From the NCBI GenBank assembly GCA_018398805.1, contig JAGFBZ010000342.1, positions 2,254,001-2,318,000 of the forward strand: a stretch of DNA of 64,000 bases, in the 5' to 3' direction. The position numbers and the translations under genes are program-made. The DNA is from Hirundichthys speculiger (lineage: Eukaryota > Chordata > Actinopteri > Beloniformes > Exocoetidae). This document shows, piece by piece, positions 24,401 to 36,700 of the stretch (position 1 is the stretch's first letter; each line of letters begins with the position of its first letter). The notes under the pieces are model-generated. The model did no database searches. It saw nothing but the letters and a program-made list of their open reading frames with translations, and was not told where the DNA came from.

Positions 24401-27400
24401 GAATCGTGAGATTAGCGTATCGCTACAGCCTAAAATAATCCAAAGCATGCAAATCTTTATTTTTATTTGTATTTTATTTTCTATTTTTTCCTGCTGCAGG
24501 AGGCTTTATCCGTCTATAAAGAAGCGGTGCAGAAAATGCCCAGACAGTTTGCGCCACACAGCCTTTTTAACATGATGGGTGAGTTACTGTTGGAGCTTTT
24601 TCTTTTTTATTTAAAGTCTTTGTTTGAACTGCAGAATAATAAATTTGCTGATTAGTAATATCTGCTTTGAAGTCCTAATGAGTATTTTTCAGAGGCAACA
24701 AGCTCTTTCTGTGTGTCTACTGTCTTTACTTCTGCATTTACTGTTGGGGGGGGACACCAGTTGAATTAATGAGCGTTAAAACGCCGCCGGTGACTGAAGC
24801 TTCAGTTATGAACGAGTCTGTTGATCCTCTGAGCTTTAGATGGTTGAAAACGAGCGAAGCTTTTTAATTTACGGCTGAAGGAAAGGACTCGAGCCGCCAG
24901 CTGGGCTCCTAGATGTGTGCAGGAACTCTGCGTCCCTGTTGAGGAGGATTAAAGCTAATCCATGTCATAAATCAGAGCCCTCCCCCTTTGTTATTGCAAC
25001 GCTAATTCCGTTAGCCGGAGCTCATCTTGATGACATAGTTGAGATTTCAGAGGAGTGCAGGCATGAATTCCTGCGACGGAGGGAATGAAAATAGGAAGGG
25101 TGTTTGTTTGGTCAGGTGCGGGGAGGCCCGTGTTTTTCTGTGTGACACTGGCGAAAGGATACTTTATGAAAACTGATGTCACCCACCTATCCTGTTACCC
25201 CAGGGGCCAATGATGTATCCTGACATTTAACAAGATTATCAGTTTGAAAAAAATCAGCCCTCCAAGAAAGCATTTTCTAGTTCGGTCCACGCTGGCTTCC
25301 TCTCTTCTCCAGAAATGCTTCCCTGCCGCTGTGTACGTGCACGGCAGACCTGTCGAAGGGCACGTGGGATGGAAATGACTTTAGGCTGTTCTGGAATCAG
25401 ATTCTTTGGACAGATGAGAAGAGAAATGAACATGGAGATGGAAGGGAGGAGCTCCTGGTCCGGAGCAGGTGTCAAACACGGTGGTGGCAGCGTCATGGTA
25501 TGGGCGCGTAGTAGAGTTGAGTTCGGGTCCTCTTTCGTGGACCTGAACCCGTGTGGACCCGTGAAAATTCGACCCAAAACCAACCCGACCCGAGCTATTA
25601 TCATAAGTCCGGGAGTCCAAACACGAATGGACCCGAAATATTTGGACCCGGAACCGGCCCGACCCGAGTCTTTAGTTTGTCGATCACAACACTTACCCGA
25701 ATAGAACCGAGACAATACAGCCCAGAGTTGCTCATGTTAAAGTTGTCTAGCGTTGAATAAAACTTGATTTTCTTACCTAAAGTTGTCTTCTTCTACCGGT
25801 TCAGTTGCTACATAGGCTACGTGATGGAAACAACAATAAATCCACGTCGTTATTTTCTTTGTGGATACAGATGCTATTGGTAGCAACTGCTAATGCTAAT
25901 AGCCTACACCGGTCAGGACGTGTCGTAAATATGTTCTCTGATCCAGCGTTGTCATGTTGGTGATCCGTTGTGCTTTACAGCTGCCGGACAAACCGCTAAT
26001 AACACGCTACGGTAACACGATTGTTTCATGACAAATACGCCACGTTAATGAATAATTAATTTAACTGCCCCGAGTCCTGACATTGGCTGCTGTTAAGAAT
26101 CTTTTTTTGAAAAGATTCTAACTGTGTGTTCTTTGCTGGAAAGGAGAGTCTTGGTCGGTAGTACAAGTACAACACAGATGTTTAATTGCAATAAACGTGA
26201 TATCACGGCTCCCTGGTAGAGGCGGTCTCTTAACATGAGGAGAGAGCGAACCAAACAAAACAACAGCAATTTATACAGAAATGTGCGCCACTAGTTGGGG
26301 AGGAGCCGCGGTTTAGACTTGGCTCTTCCATTGGTCCTCTTCTGTCCAATCCACTGCTGGCCTTTCCTGAAAAGGAAGGTGATCACCTTTCCCACAATGC
26401 CACTCTGTTCACCTGGCCAGGTCTTTTGTTCTCTAGCACATGGCTTTTACTGGCTAGCTGGGCTAGTTTGCTACATTTCTGATATAAAGTGAAGACAAAA
26501 CATACACTAAGAATGATCTAAGACACTGTGATGTGGACATATGGTTCGTTAAACAAAGCAGTATAACAACAATGAGCAACAATAAAACAGTATGATATAA
26601 ACCAAGAAGTAATCATTTATGTTTCCAATTCTAGCATATAAATAATACTATTGATAACAGTACTATTTCCAATATTTAACTAAAGTGTAATTGTGTACAA
26701 ATGAGACCCTCTAGCTGCACTGGTTCTGGGCCTAAAAAGTTAAGAAAATTCTGACCTAACACTGCCACCGCCAATATTTTTAACTCTTGACCGGACCCGA
26801 GACTAACCACAGCGATTCCGACCTGAACCCGAAGTCACGTCTTTTGAATGGACCCATTCGGGTCGGGTTGGGGTTTGTGTGACTGCTGAGGTGTGCAGGG
26901 CTTCACTCTCAACGCAGATGGATAATAATTCTCTGACAGCAACTTAAGACCTTTTTCGAAGCCAGAAAAGAAACCGCCTGTGTTTTCACAGTTGGCTGAC
27001 CTCAACTCAGCAGAACCTGCAGCTGCTGAAGACAGAAAGACCCGAAAACCTGCAGCAACCGAAGGTCAGCTGGAACATCTAGACTGTGTGGAGCGACTTG
27101 GCCAGCTGCAGCCCAGTTGAACGTTTACATGCATGCGATGAGTTGGATCCGGCCGTGTTAGTTCGACTGTGAAGGTTCGGTTGTAGCACGACGCCTGTCA
27201 ATAAATGACTTTGTTTAAAAATCAGAGCAGAAACGAGGTCGGTTAAAGCTGCAAACAGTGTCAGTCATCGCCACGGCAGCCAGGTGCCGCCGCCGTTCAG
27301 CGCCAGTTGGGATAAGGCCCCCCCCTATTTCCACCCCATAGTTTTTCATGATCAGATAACTAAACTGCAGAGCAGAGATGACACAAGACAAACACACAGA

Positions 27401-27674
27401 GAAAGTAGACGATGTAGTCGAGCTGGATGATCAACAGAGAAAAAAAATCAAAACGAATAACCCACATAATCTTTTCCATGTTAATTATTTCAATTTTTAC
27501 TGCGCTTTCTCCAGTGTGTGTGCTCATGTTCTCTTCCCTTAAAAACATACATATGGAGTCACATAAGCTATTTTGTGATATTATTATAATAAAATATATC
27601 TTGGTATAATAATATTTATTTCTTTATATATTCTTTATTCTTTATATATATAAAAATATCCCTTAAAATATATA

Positions 27675-27761
<87 letters not shown>

Positions 27762-30700
27762 ATACTATATATATATGTTATATATATATCTGTATATATG
27801 TATGTCTATATATGTATATGTATATATGTGTGTGTGTGTATATATATATCTATATATATATCTCTATCTCTCTCTATATCTCTATCTATCTATCTCTCTA
27901 TCTCTCTCTCTCTCTATCTCTCTATGTCTCTATATCTCCTATCTCTCTATATATATATATATCTCTCTATCTATCTCTCTATATCTATCTATATATCTCT
28001 GCTATGATTTGTTTTTTTCTGGTGTATTTTTTCCAATGAAAAATATCTTGGTTTCATAAAGACATTTGATTTAATTTTATATATTTATTTAATTTTATTT
28101 CTTTATTTTTTTTGGCTGCAAAGTTACTTTAGAGGGATATTTTAGGATGTAATGAAAAAGTCATGAAAAGAGCAGTTTTGCTGGTAGCAAAGTTTTCATC
28201 ATTGAGCACATTTACAGTAAAAAGCTTTTTTTTTTTCTTGTATGGGGCAAAAAATAAAGCAATGCTAAAATAATCACTCATTAATCATAATCCAAATTTA
28301 TTCCTCCTCCGCATGAACACATTTGTTGTCTTTGTGAGCACTGATTTACAAAAATAAAATGTAAAAATCCCAGATTTACAGTGCGGTTAAAAGCATCCTT
28401 AAATGAAACTGGTACTAGAAGATGAAACATGCATGTTCTTGTAATTTTTGAAGATTTTTGAAACTCTTCTGTTCCTGTTGAAGCGTAACGTCAACCCCTG
28501 CTCTGTTTCAGGAGAGGCCTTCATGAGGCTGAACCGGCTGGAGGAGGCGGGCCACTGGTACAGAGAGTCCCTCCGGTCCAAGCCCGACCACATCCCTGCA
28601 CACCTGACTTACGGCAAACTCCTGTCCATCATCGTAGGTCCCGTCGCAGTAGACAAACGCGCACCGGCACACACCAACACCCCCGGGAAACAACACATTA
28701 TCTCTGCAGCGGTTAGCTGCGATGCAGCAGGCGCTCAGACGCGGGGAAGCGGCGCCGCGGGCTGATGAATAATGCATCCTGAGTGAGTTATGGAACATGG
28801 AAGCAGCGTGAACGCAGCGTATCGATTTCCCTGCAGAGACCCGGAGAGTGTGATAATTCACGTCAGAGACGGGCGCGCTAAATAAATCCTGCCTCCCCTG
28901 ATCAGAAACTGGGCAGGAACGCTGCTGCATTCATGAATATGCTTGACCTCTGTGACGGGGAGTCAGGCAGGGAGCAGGCGAGCCAGAGAGAGAGGAGAAA
29001 CCAGGACGCAAATGTGGCAAATGACCTTCTAGGTGGTAGTAGATTTGACAACAGTTCGAATTAAACCTCAGCAAGAGCAGAACTATTAATGGTGTTCAAA
29101 TCAATTTTTGGCCCTCAATCTCAACCCTCCAAAGTAAGTGTCAGGGCTATCTTGTGACTTAGAAATGGGACACCCCTCGAGTGCAGTTACGTCTTCAGAC
29201 TGAAATGTATCAGAGCCGTGTTGTCTCTGTATTTCCCTGAAATGACACAGGGATAACATTGAAAAGAGCTCTGTATATCCTCCAAATAATATTAGCAAAT
29301 AACACAATAGAGATTCAGTCCTCCGTCACTACACAACAAGGTATACAAGTAACGTGAAGCCAGCCGGGACCGGCAGTCCAGCAGCAAACATCGTAAAGTA
29401 AAAAAATAAATGTTACGCAACAACAATGTTAATCCATGAAAAAAGTCTCAAAGACAATAAGGTGGTTTCGTAACATTTATTTCTTTAAGAACTACGAAGA
29501 TACTTACATTTGTAGCTAGCTTTTTTTGTCGCCATCTTTTTTGAAGATGTCTTGGCTAAATTACCCAATGCCTTCTGGGTAGCCCTTACTTCCAAGGGTG
29601 GTGCAGGAGAATCTCAATTTTGACACGTTAATGAATAATAATTTAACTGTCCCGAGTCCTGACATTAGCTGCCACCGCCAATATCTTTAACTCTCTGGAG
29701 TAAACGTGGACCCAGCCTGTCAGAGAGCACCGACCGGACCCGAGACTAACTGTACCGATTCCGACCCGAACCCAGAGTCATGTCTTTTGAATGGACCTGA
29801 GACCCGATTCGGGTCAGGTCGGAACCTCGGAGTTTTCGGGTTGTTCCGAAGACCTCTACTTTCAGCCCTTTTCCAGCGACAGTCGTTTCTCTAAGAACAC
29901 TGCTCATGTCTTCCCCTCTTGGCATTGTGTTAAGATGCTCCAGACCCAACAAGGTTCCTTAAAAGTCCTGCACACCTGTCGATGATCCGTCCAGCGTGGG
30001 CTCATGATTTGCGGGTACTTGGTGTCGGCCACATTATTTTTTTCGCCATACAGTGATCCCTTATTTTTCGTGGTGTAATGGGGACTAGCGCCCCCCGCAA
30101 AGATCAAAATCTGTGAACTGGGAGCCGGAGCCCCCCGAGCCTAAATAATGTGTTTAAAATATGTTTAAAAACCGCAAAAAAGTAGCGAGTCACTGCAGCG
30201 AAACAAGACAAAGGCTCAACTGTGGTCTTTCTGTTTCCTTCACAGCCTCTGGTCTCTGAACCGTAGTAAACTAACCGCTGCTATTGTGATATTTTTGGCT
30301 TGTAATTAGCGGCTAACATGCTAACAACAACAAAAGAAACAGTCTGGTTTTCTCTGCATGGAACGAGCACTTTATTCTGGCACTGCAGGAACTTGTAACA
30401 TCACACAGGTTGTATTGTTGGGCTCCTGTTGGTTAACAGAGAATGTAAATCTATACACGCTGGGCTGCTGTTGATGCTCACTACACTTTTCATCTAACCC
30501 TGTTTTAGTTCTGCCGTCCCACAACACACACACTACATTACCCATAAGGCCACACCATTACTCATAAGGCCACCTTCTTAAAGGGGCCAGGCTGGCTCAC
30601 AACATTTCTTCGCTGTGAGAGAATGCGCACAACATCCTGTGATGTTTCCGCGATTTTTTCTTGATTTTTTTATTATATTATATATTTCTGAAAAATCTGC

Positions 30701-33700
30701 AAATAACTAAAACCGCGGAACTTTAAAGCGCGAATTGGCGAGGGATCACTGTATTGAAAAATGTTTTTCGTCCGAGGTTGTGTCTGCCTGACACCGGAGC
30801 CCATAAAGCATTAAAATGGGAGGATGCTGAGTTTTGCACATGACGGCCACAGCTGCGGGTCCGAAGATGTCTGACCTCTTTCCTTCCTGTAACCTCGGGC
30901 GCCGAGGGACGACGCAACGCACCGGCATGAACGTGAACACACCGACGCCAATGCAGCTGCAGCCCTTCGGGGCTTCGACCTGCTCGCTGAAACGTTGGAG
31001 GATATTCGGACGCACAGAGAGAGCAGATTAAAATCTGGGTCGCCCGGTGCGGCCGGACATCTGCTGCGTTCTCTGGAGGCTCCGGGCTCAGGCACGGGGA
31101 GGCCACGTCGCGAAGGAAACAAGAGATCGGATGAACCCTGGACAACAGTCCGGTGGACAGAATCATAATTCAATTACTCTGCTTCCTTATTGAATTATTC
31201 CAGTCTTGGCCGTCCTGCTGGAGTCGGACCACGCAGACGGGAAGGACGGGTCCGGCTGAAGTCTCAGACTGTGGCTGGCCCCAACATGTGCTCTCGTACT
31301 GGCCTCCCCACATAATAAAACTGGAACCGGATCGTCTCGTATCTGTCCACAAACCTCAGGAAAACACCAACTGCAACTCTGAAGCCACTCATTTGACCCT
31401 TTCTTTCTTTTTTTTGCCACATTTAGTGTCTGACACAACGCTTGGCTTTTCTAGCTGGAGTCCGAGTCGAGCGGCGGTCAGTCAGCACTCGCGTATTTAC
31501 GAGTTCGACCTCAGCTGTTCGTAACTCAGCCGTAATAAAAACAGCTGTCCGTCACAGCGGAAGACTTCTCAATCACGCATACGCAGAAACGCAGTCGAGT
31601 GTGCAGCCTGTGGTCGCCCTTAACCCTGCAAATGAATCACTGGACGGCCCGCAGCATTAAAAAAAAACAGCTGCTTTGTTTCCAGCAGTGGCCTGAAACC
31701 TTTTTATCCGTCCTGAAATGATGCCGGATGACGACTGGTGACTGGCAGGAAAAAAATAAAAAAATAAAATAAATCAAAGCGCGTGCACAGAGGAAGGAGT
31801 AAATGTGAAATAAGCCATCCATGGCCAATATTCACCCATTCATTTAGAACGACAGCAGACATGGGGGGAAGCAAATGAGGCAACGCTAATACGCCCGCGC
31901 CTCTCGTTTCTCGCTGGCGAGCCCGCCGGCAATATGGAAGCAATAAGTGCTGAGGCGCGACGCAGGAGTGGTGGGAGTTTTGGAGCCGGAGCAGTGATTG
32001 TCTGAGTTTGGTTGCAGGTCCATGCAGACGCTGCAGCGTTGAGGCGTGGGGGGGGGGTCTTCAGCTACCTTTTCCTGCTGATCGCTTACAGAGCAGCAGA
32101 CACTGTATGTTCAAACAAATTAAACGTTTGACGCAAGGAAATAGTGGCGACCGGCGAGAACAAGTCGCATATAAGATAAGATAATCCTTTATTTGTCCCA
32201 CAATGGGGAAATTTACATTGACTTATGTTATTTTGTAAATAATTCTGCATGATTGGCTGGGGACAACCAACACATGGCAAAGTGCCATATTACACACCTC
32301 CAACAAAATACTCGTTACATATGCGACTTGTTCTCACCGGTCGCCACTATTTCCTTGTGTCAAACCCACGAGCGCGTCGGAGTACAGCGATCCACTTTTC
32401 TTGGCGTTCAACGTCGGCTGGAAATCTGTGGAACGATAATCCTGGTCCCTTTCCTCTGTAGTTTGTGCAGCCAACAGCTACACAGTTCAAAACCATGTTT
32501 CCGAACTGTTTGCTATCCATGAACATGACAGATTACACACGCGATAGGTGAACGGCTTTGTTTTCACTCCAACATGGCGGCGAGTTGTTGTGACTGCAGT
32601 GTGTGACGTCAAGTACAAACGTCACACACGTCACACACGTTACACACATTACGTGTATCATGATACTTGAGTCACGATATATTATCACGATACCACGATA
32701 TGTTGCGATATTCTACCCAGTTAATATCAAAATTAAAAGTAGAGATGAAAAATCAAGTTGCTGTATATGTTCATCAGATGATATTGATCATTCAGAGGAC
32801 AAACTATTTGCTTCAAAACAACCTATTTATTGTTTATTAGTGTTTTTGTACATTTAAGTAACCATTACAACATACTGACAGCATTGTAACCACTGTAAAT
32901 TTTTTCCTAAAAAATCCATATTAGGAGCTGAAAAGTCGATATTATATTGGGCGGCCGAAAATCATGATATATTGCCAAATCGATTTTTTTTCACACCCCT
33001 ACTCGTCACACAGGCTCCACAGACGAAAGCATGAGCATGTTACACGTCCATCACAGTCGACGCTGCGAAACGGTAAAGGCTGATTCATTCTTCCGTGTCA
33101 AACCTTTCTCCGTGGGCGGAGCCTGACAAGCACCTCTCTCCCAATGTGACGATGTTTTCAATAATGAAGACCACAATCTACGATTTGGTAGATTTGTTCT
33201 TCTTTGTCTTTGATTTTTCCTTATGTGCGGTTATGTGTGTATCTGCAAGTAAATTAATGCAAGAAGAAGAAGTGCATGTGATGCACTGCAGACATTTGTA
33301 ATTTTTTAATCTGGATGAGACGATGGCAGTGTTCACTATACTGCTATCATTTTAAAGTGGCCGTGTCATGATTATTTTCTGTCACTTTTATCAGTGGTAC
33401 CCGAGCTCCAGCATCCCCACTTCCAGGAAGAAACATTGGCAGGAATCAAAAAAGAGAAGAAGAAGAAAGTTGCAGTTCCTCTCCTGACTTGATTTTGGTG
33501 CCGTAACGCAGCAAATGCTTGTTGACTTCCATGTTAAAATGTCCAACAAATGTCCAATAAATATTCTTACAGACTGGTTTAGAAAAAAAAAATGAAAAAA
33601 AAAAATAGGGCCGGGTGTCATTTGATTGACAGGTATCATTTCTAGCTACTTGGCGCCGGGCGCGATGTTGACCTCTGAACCTAACGGAGCATTTTTTAGA

Positions 33701-36700
33701 AAGTTTGTTTCGTTTAAAAGCTCGTGTGCTGTTTGTTCACAGACCACCATCATTGGCTGTGACAGCGTTGCCAGGTGTACGATAATTATCGTATTTGTAC
33801 GATAAATTGGCCCTCTGTACGATGTACGATCAATAATTTAAAAAAAAAAAAAGGCCAAATGTACGATAATTTGACTATTTCAAATTTTCAAGTTTCAAGT
33901 TTTCTTTGTGAACCTTGAAGGCATCTGTTCCCATGTGACATGTTTCCAGCCAATCGTGCTTTGCTGAGGGTGAGATACGAATGTTTGTCTCAGAACAACG
34001 AGCATGATAGGCTGAATGGTTAGCTTCACGCCCCCTATTTAACACTAGAGTGATTAAATTTAGGGCATCATTGGGCTTGTTATTTTGGTTATGACAGATG
34101 TACGATAATTTCCCTCAAAATACTATAATTTTGAGTCTCTGGTACCATAATCCTACATTTCCCACCTGGCAACGTTGGGCTGTGAGCAGGAAGCTTAGCT
34201 CAGCCTCGCTAACCGCGCATCAGCTGAACTTCACGTCGCCACCAAAACGACCGTTGAGACCGACGGTTCTGACCTCCCGGCAGTTTGTATCACATTATAC
34301 AGGAAATTACTCTCCATCTCACCGGAAAGCCTCTAATCTTGCAAAAAAAAGAAAGAAAAAGAAAGAAATCCTCCCAACCAGGAGGTTTCTTTTGAAACGT
34401 ACGTCTCATTTTTGCCAGCCTGGTCTGGTGACGGATTATTATTCCTGGTTGCACAGATCAGTCAGAATACACAGAAAATGAAAATTTACTATCCTGACCT
34501 TTTTCTTTTTTTTTCTTTTTTTTTTTTTAGGGACAGAAGACAGAAGCAGAAAAATACTATCTGAGGGCGATTCAGCTCGACCCGACAAAAGGAAACTGCT
34601 ACATGCACTACGGTAAGATACACGAACACACATGTTATACCCGGACACACCGGTTGTTCGCTTTGACTTTACGTCAGTCAGCTGTTTTAAATCAAATCTG
34701 GTGTGCAAAACAAAAGAAAAACGAGGGCTCAGCTCTGGAAGCTGGTGAGAATCAGGTTTTTACAGGTGTAGGGCGGGGGAGGGGGGACGGATCAGAGTAC
34801 GGCGTTTAACATTCATAACAAAGAGTAAAAAGTGATACGGCGTTTCCCCCCGGCGCTGCTGTCTGTGTATCAGCGTCGTGGCTCCTCGCCGCTCCGCGTT
34901 AATATCTGCAGGAAATTCGCTGGAAATTAAATCCGTCCTCTTCTGCTGAAAGCGTCATTGTGCGTTCCCCCTCTCTGTTCCTTATCTCCCAGCTCCCCGC
35001 TGCTTTTCTCCGCTCTGATATCTTTTAGTTTAGCTTTGTCAGTCCGTTGCTGTCTTTGGACCGAGCCGTTTCCCCCCTCAGATGCCTTTTTTCCAGAACT
35101 TTCCTCTTTTTTCTGTGTTACTCTGCAGAAAGTTGATGTTTTTGTGCTGCTCTCAACCTTTTTATCTCAAATCTGTCTGCTTCAGCTCTCCTGGAGTCTC
35201 TGGGCACGAGCGTCCGTGCACCGTGTCTTTTGGTGTCGTAACACGGGAGGATGCTCACAGAGATGTGGGAGGGTGAAAGCTCTCTCCGGTTGTTGTTCTC
35301 AGAAGCGTGTTTTAGCTGTAAACGTCACGTGATCCAGCGAGAGCAGCAGATTTATTAAAAAAGGGAAGAAAATGAAAACTGAGCATCTTCTCGGTCGCTT
35401 TGACTGTATTCGCACAAATCTGACACTGTGAGTTACCATATTTTCTGGACTACACCTTAATATAAGCTGCTCCCACTAAAATTTAAACGAAATGTATATT
35501 TTGTCACATATAAGCCGCACCGGACTATAAACCGCCGGTATCCAGGCTGAGAAATAAGATATTTACATCGAAAGATTTTGTACCATAAGTGTTTATTCAC
35601 ATACCTGAACTGAACTTTAAATTATATAATATATTTCTGAAAAATCCATGAATAACTAAAACCACGGAACTTAAAGCGCGAATTGGCGAGGGATCACTGT
35701 ACTCCTCTAATTCCATTGCTCATGTCTTTCCCTCTTAGCAATGTGTTAACACAGGCTAGGGGCACACCAGGTGGTTGGTAACAGCTGGCTGCGGCAGAAA
35801 CAGCTGGGTGGTACTTAGTGTTGCTCTTTTTACAGTTAATTTTTAAAAAATACGTAAGATTTTCACTTTTCTTTTTTTAATGAACTTGAGTCGTGTCGTC
35901 TTCGGTGCAGTTGCTGCATCTCTTGAAGCTACATTTCTCGTTTTCCCTCCAGGTCAGTTCCTGCTGGAGCAGTCTCGTCCCGGCGAGGCCGCAGAAATGG
36001 CGGAGAGAGCGGCGGAGCTGGACCGCTCTGAGTTCGACGTGGTCTTCAGCGCTGCTCACATGCTCAGGTTGGCCTAACCAGGGTTATAATAGTTTTGGAT
36101 TTTCCATTAGTTTTAGTTTTTATTTAGTCTTTAGTTTAGTTTTCCAAATTCAGTTAGTTTTAATTCATTTTTAGAGCAGTTTTGCTAGTTTTTATTCATT
36201 TTTGTTTTGAAATACTTAGTTTTAGTTTATTTTTTATTAGTTTCAGTGTTAGTTTTAGTTTTATTTTGTAAATTAGGGTTGTAATTTTGGTTGGAGTGAA
36301 GCACTGAACTTTTTGAAGGCTATCGAATCACATAGTCTTGTTTACATTCTGGTCTCAATAAACATATTTATCAATGCGTCTTCCCGCTTGTGGTGTTCCT
36401 GCGTATTTACTGACCAGCAGCTATCTGGTCTCCATGGAAACAGTCCATTATAGTTGCTGTTTTCTCCCGTTCCTTCCCAACGCTGACTGGCCTGCAGCTG
36501 TAGCTTCTCTTTCCAGGGGGCTAGCTTAGGCTAGCTTATCCAGCTAGTCTTGGTTAGCCTTCTTTTCAGGGGGCTAGCTTAGGCTAGCTTATCCAGCTAG
36601 TCTTGGTTAGCCTTCTTGTGTGAGCTTTTCAAATGGACTTTCAGATTCGTGGGTTTTTTTCTCCTTCAGAAATATTCCACACATTGTATCACCTGCTTCT

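Noticed and set aside
27722..28059. Three frames of 85-111 codons rich in Y, I, S and L
   Set aside because: They arise entirely from the TA/TCTA microsatellite.
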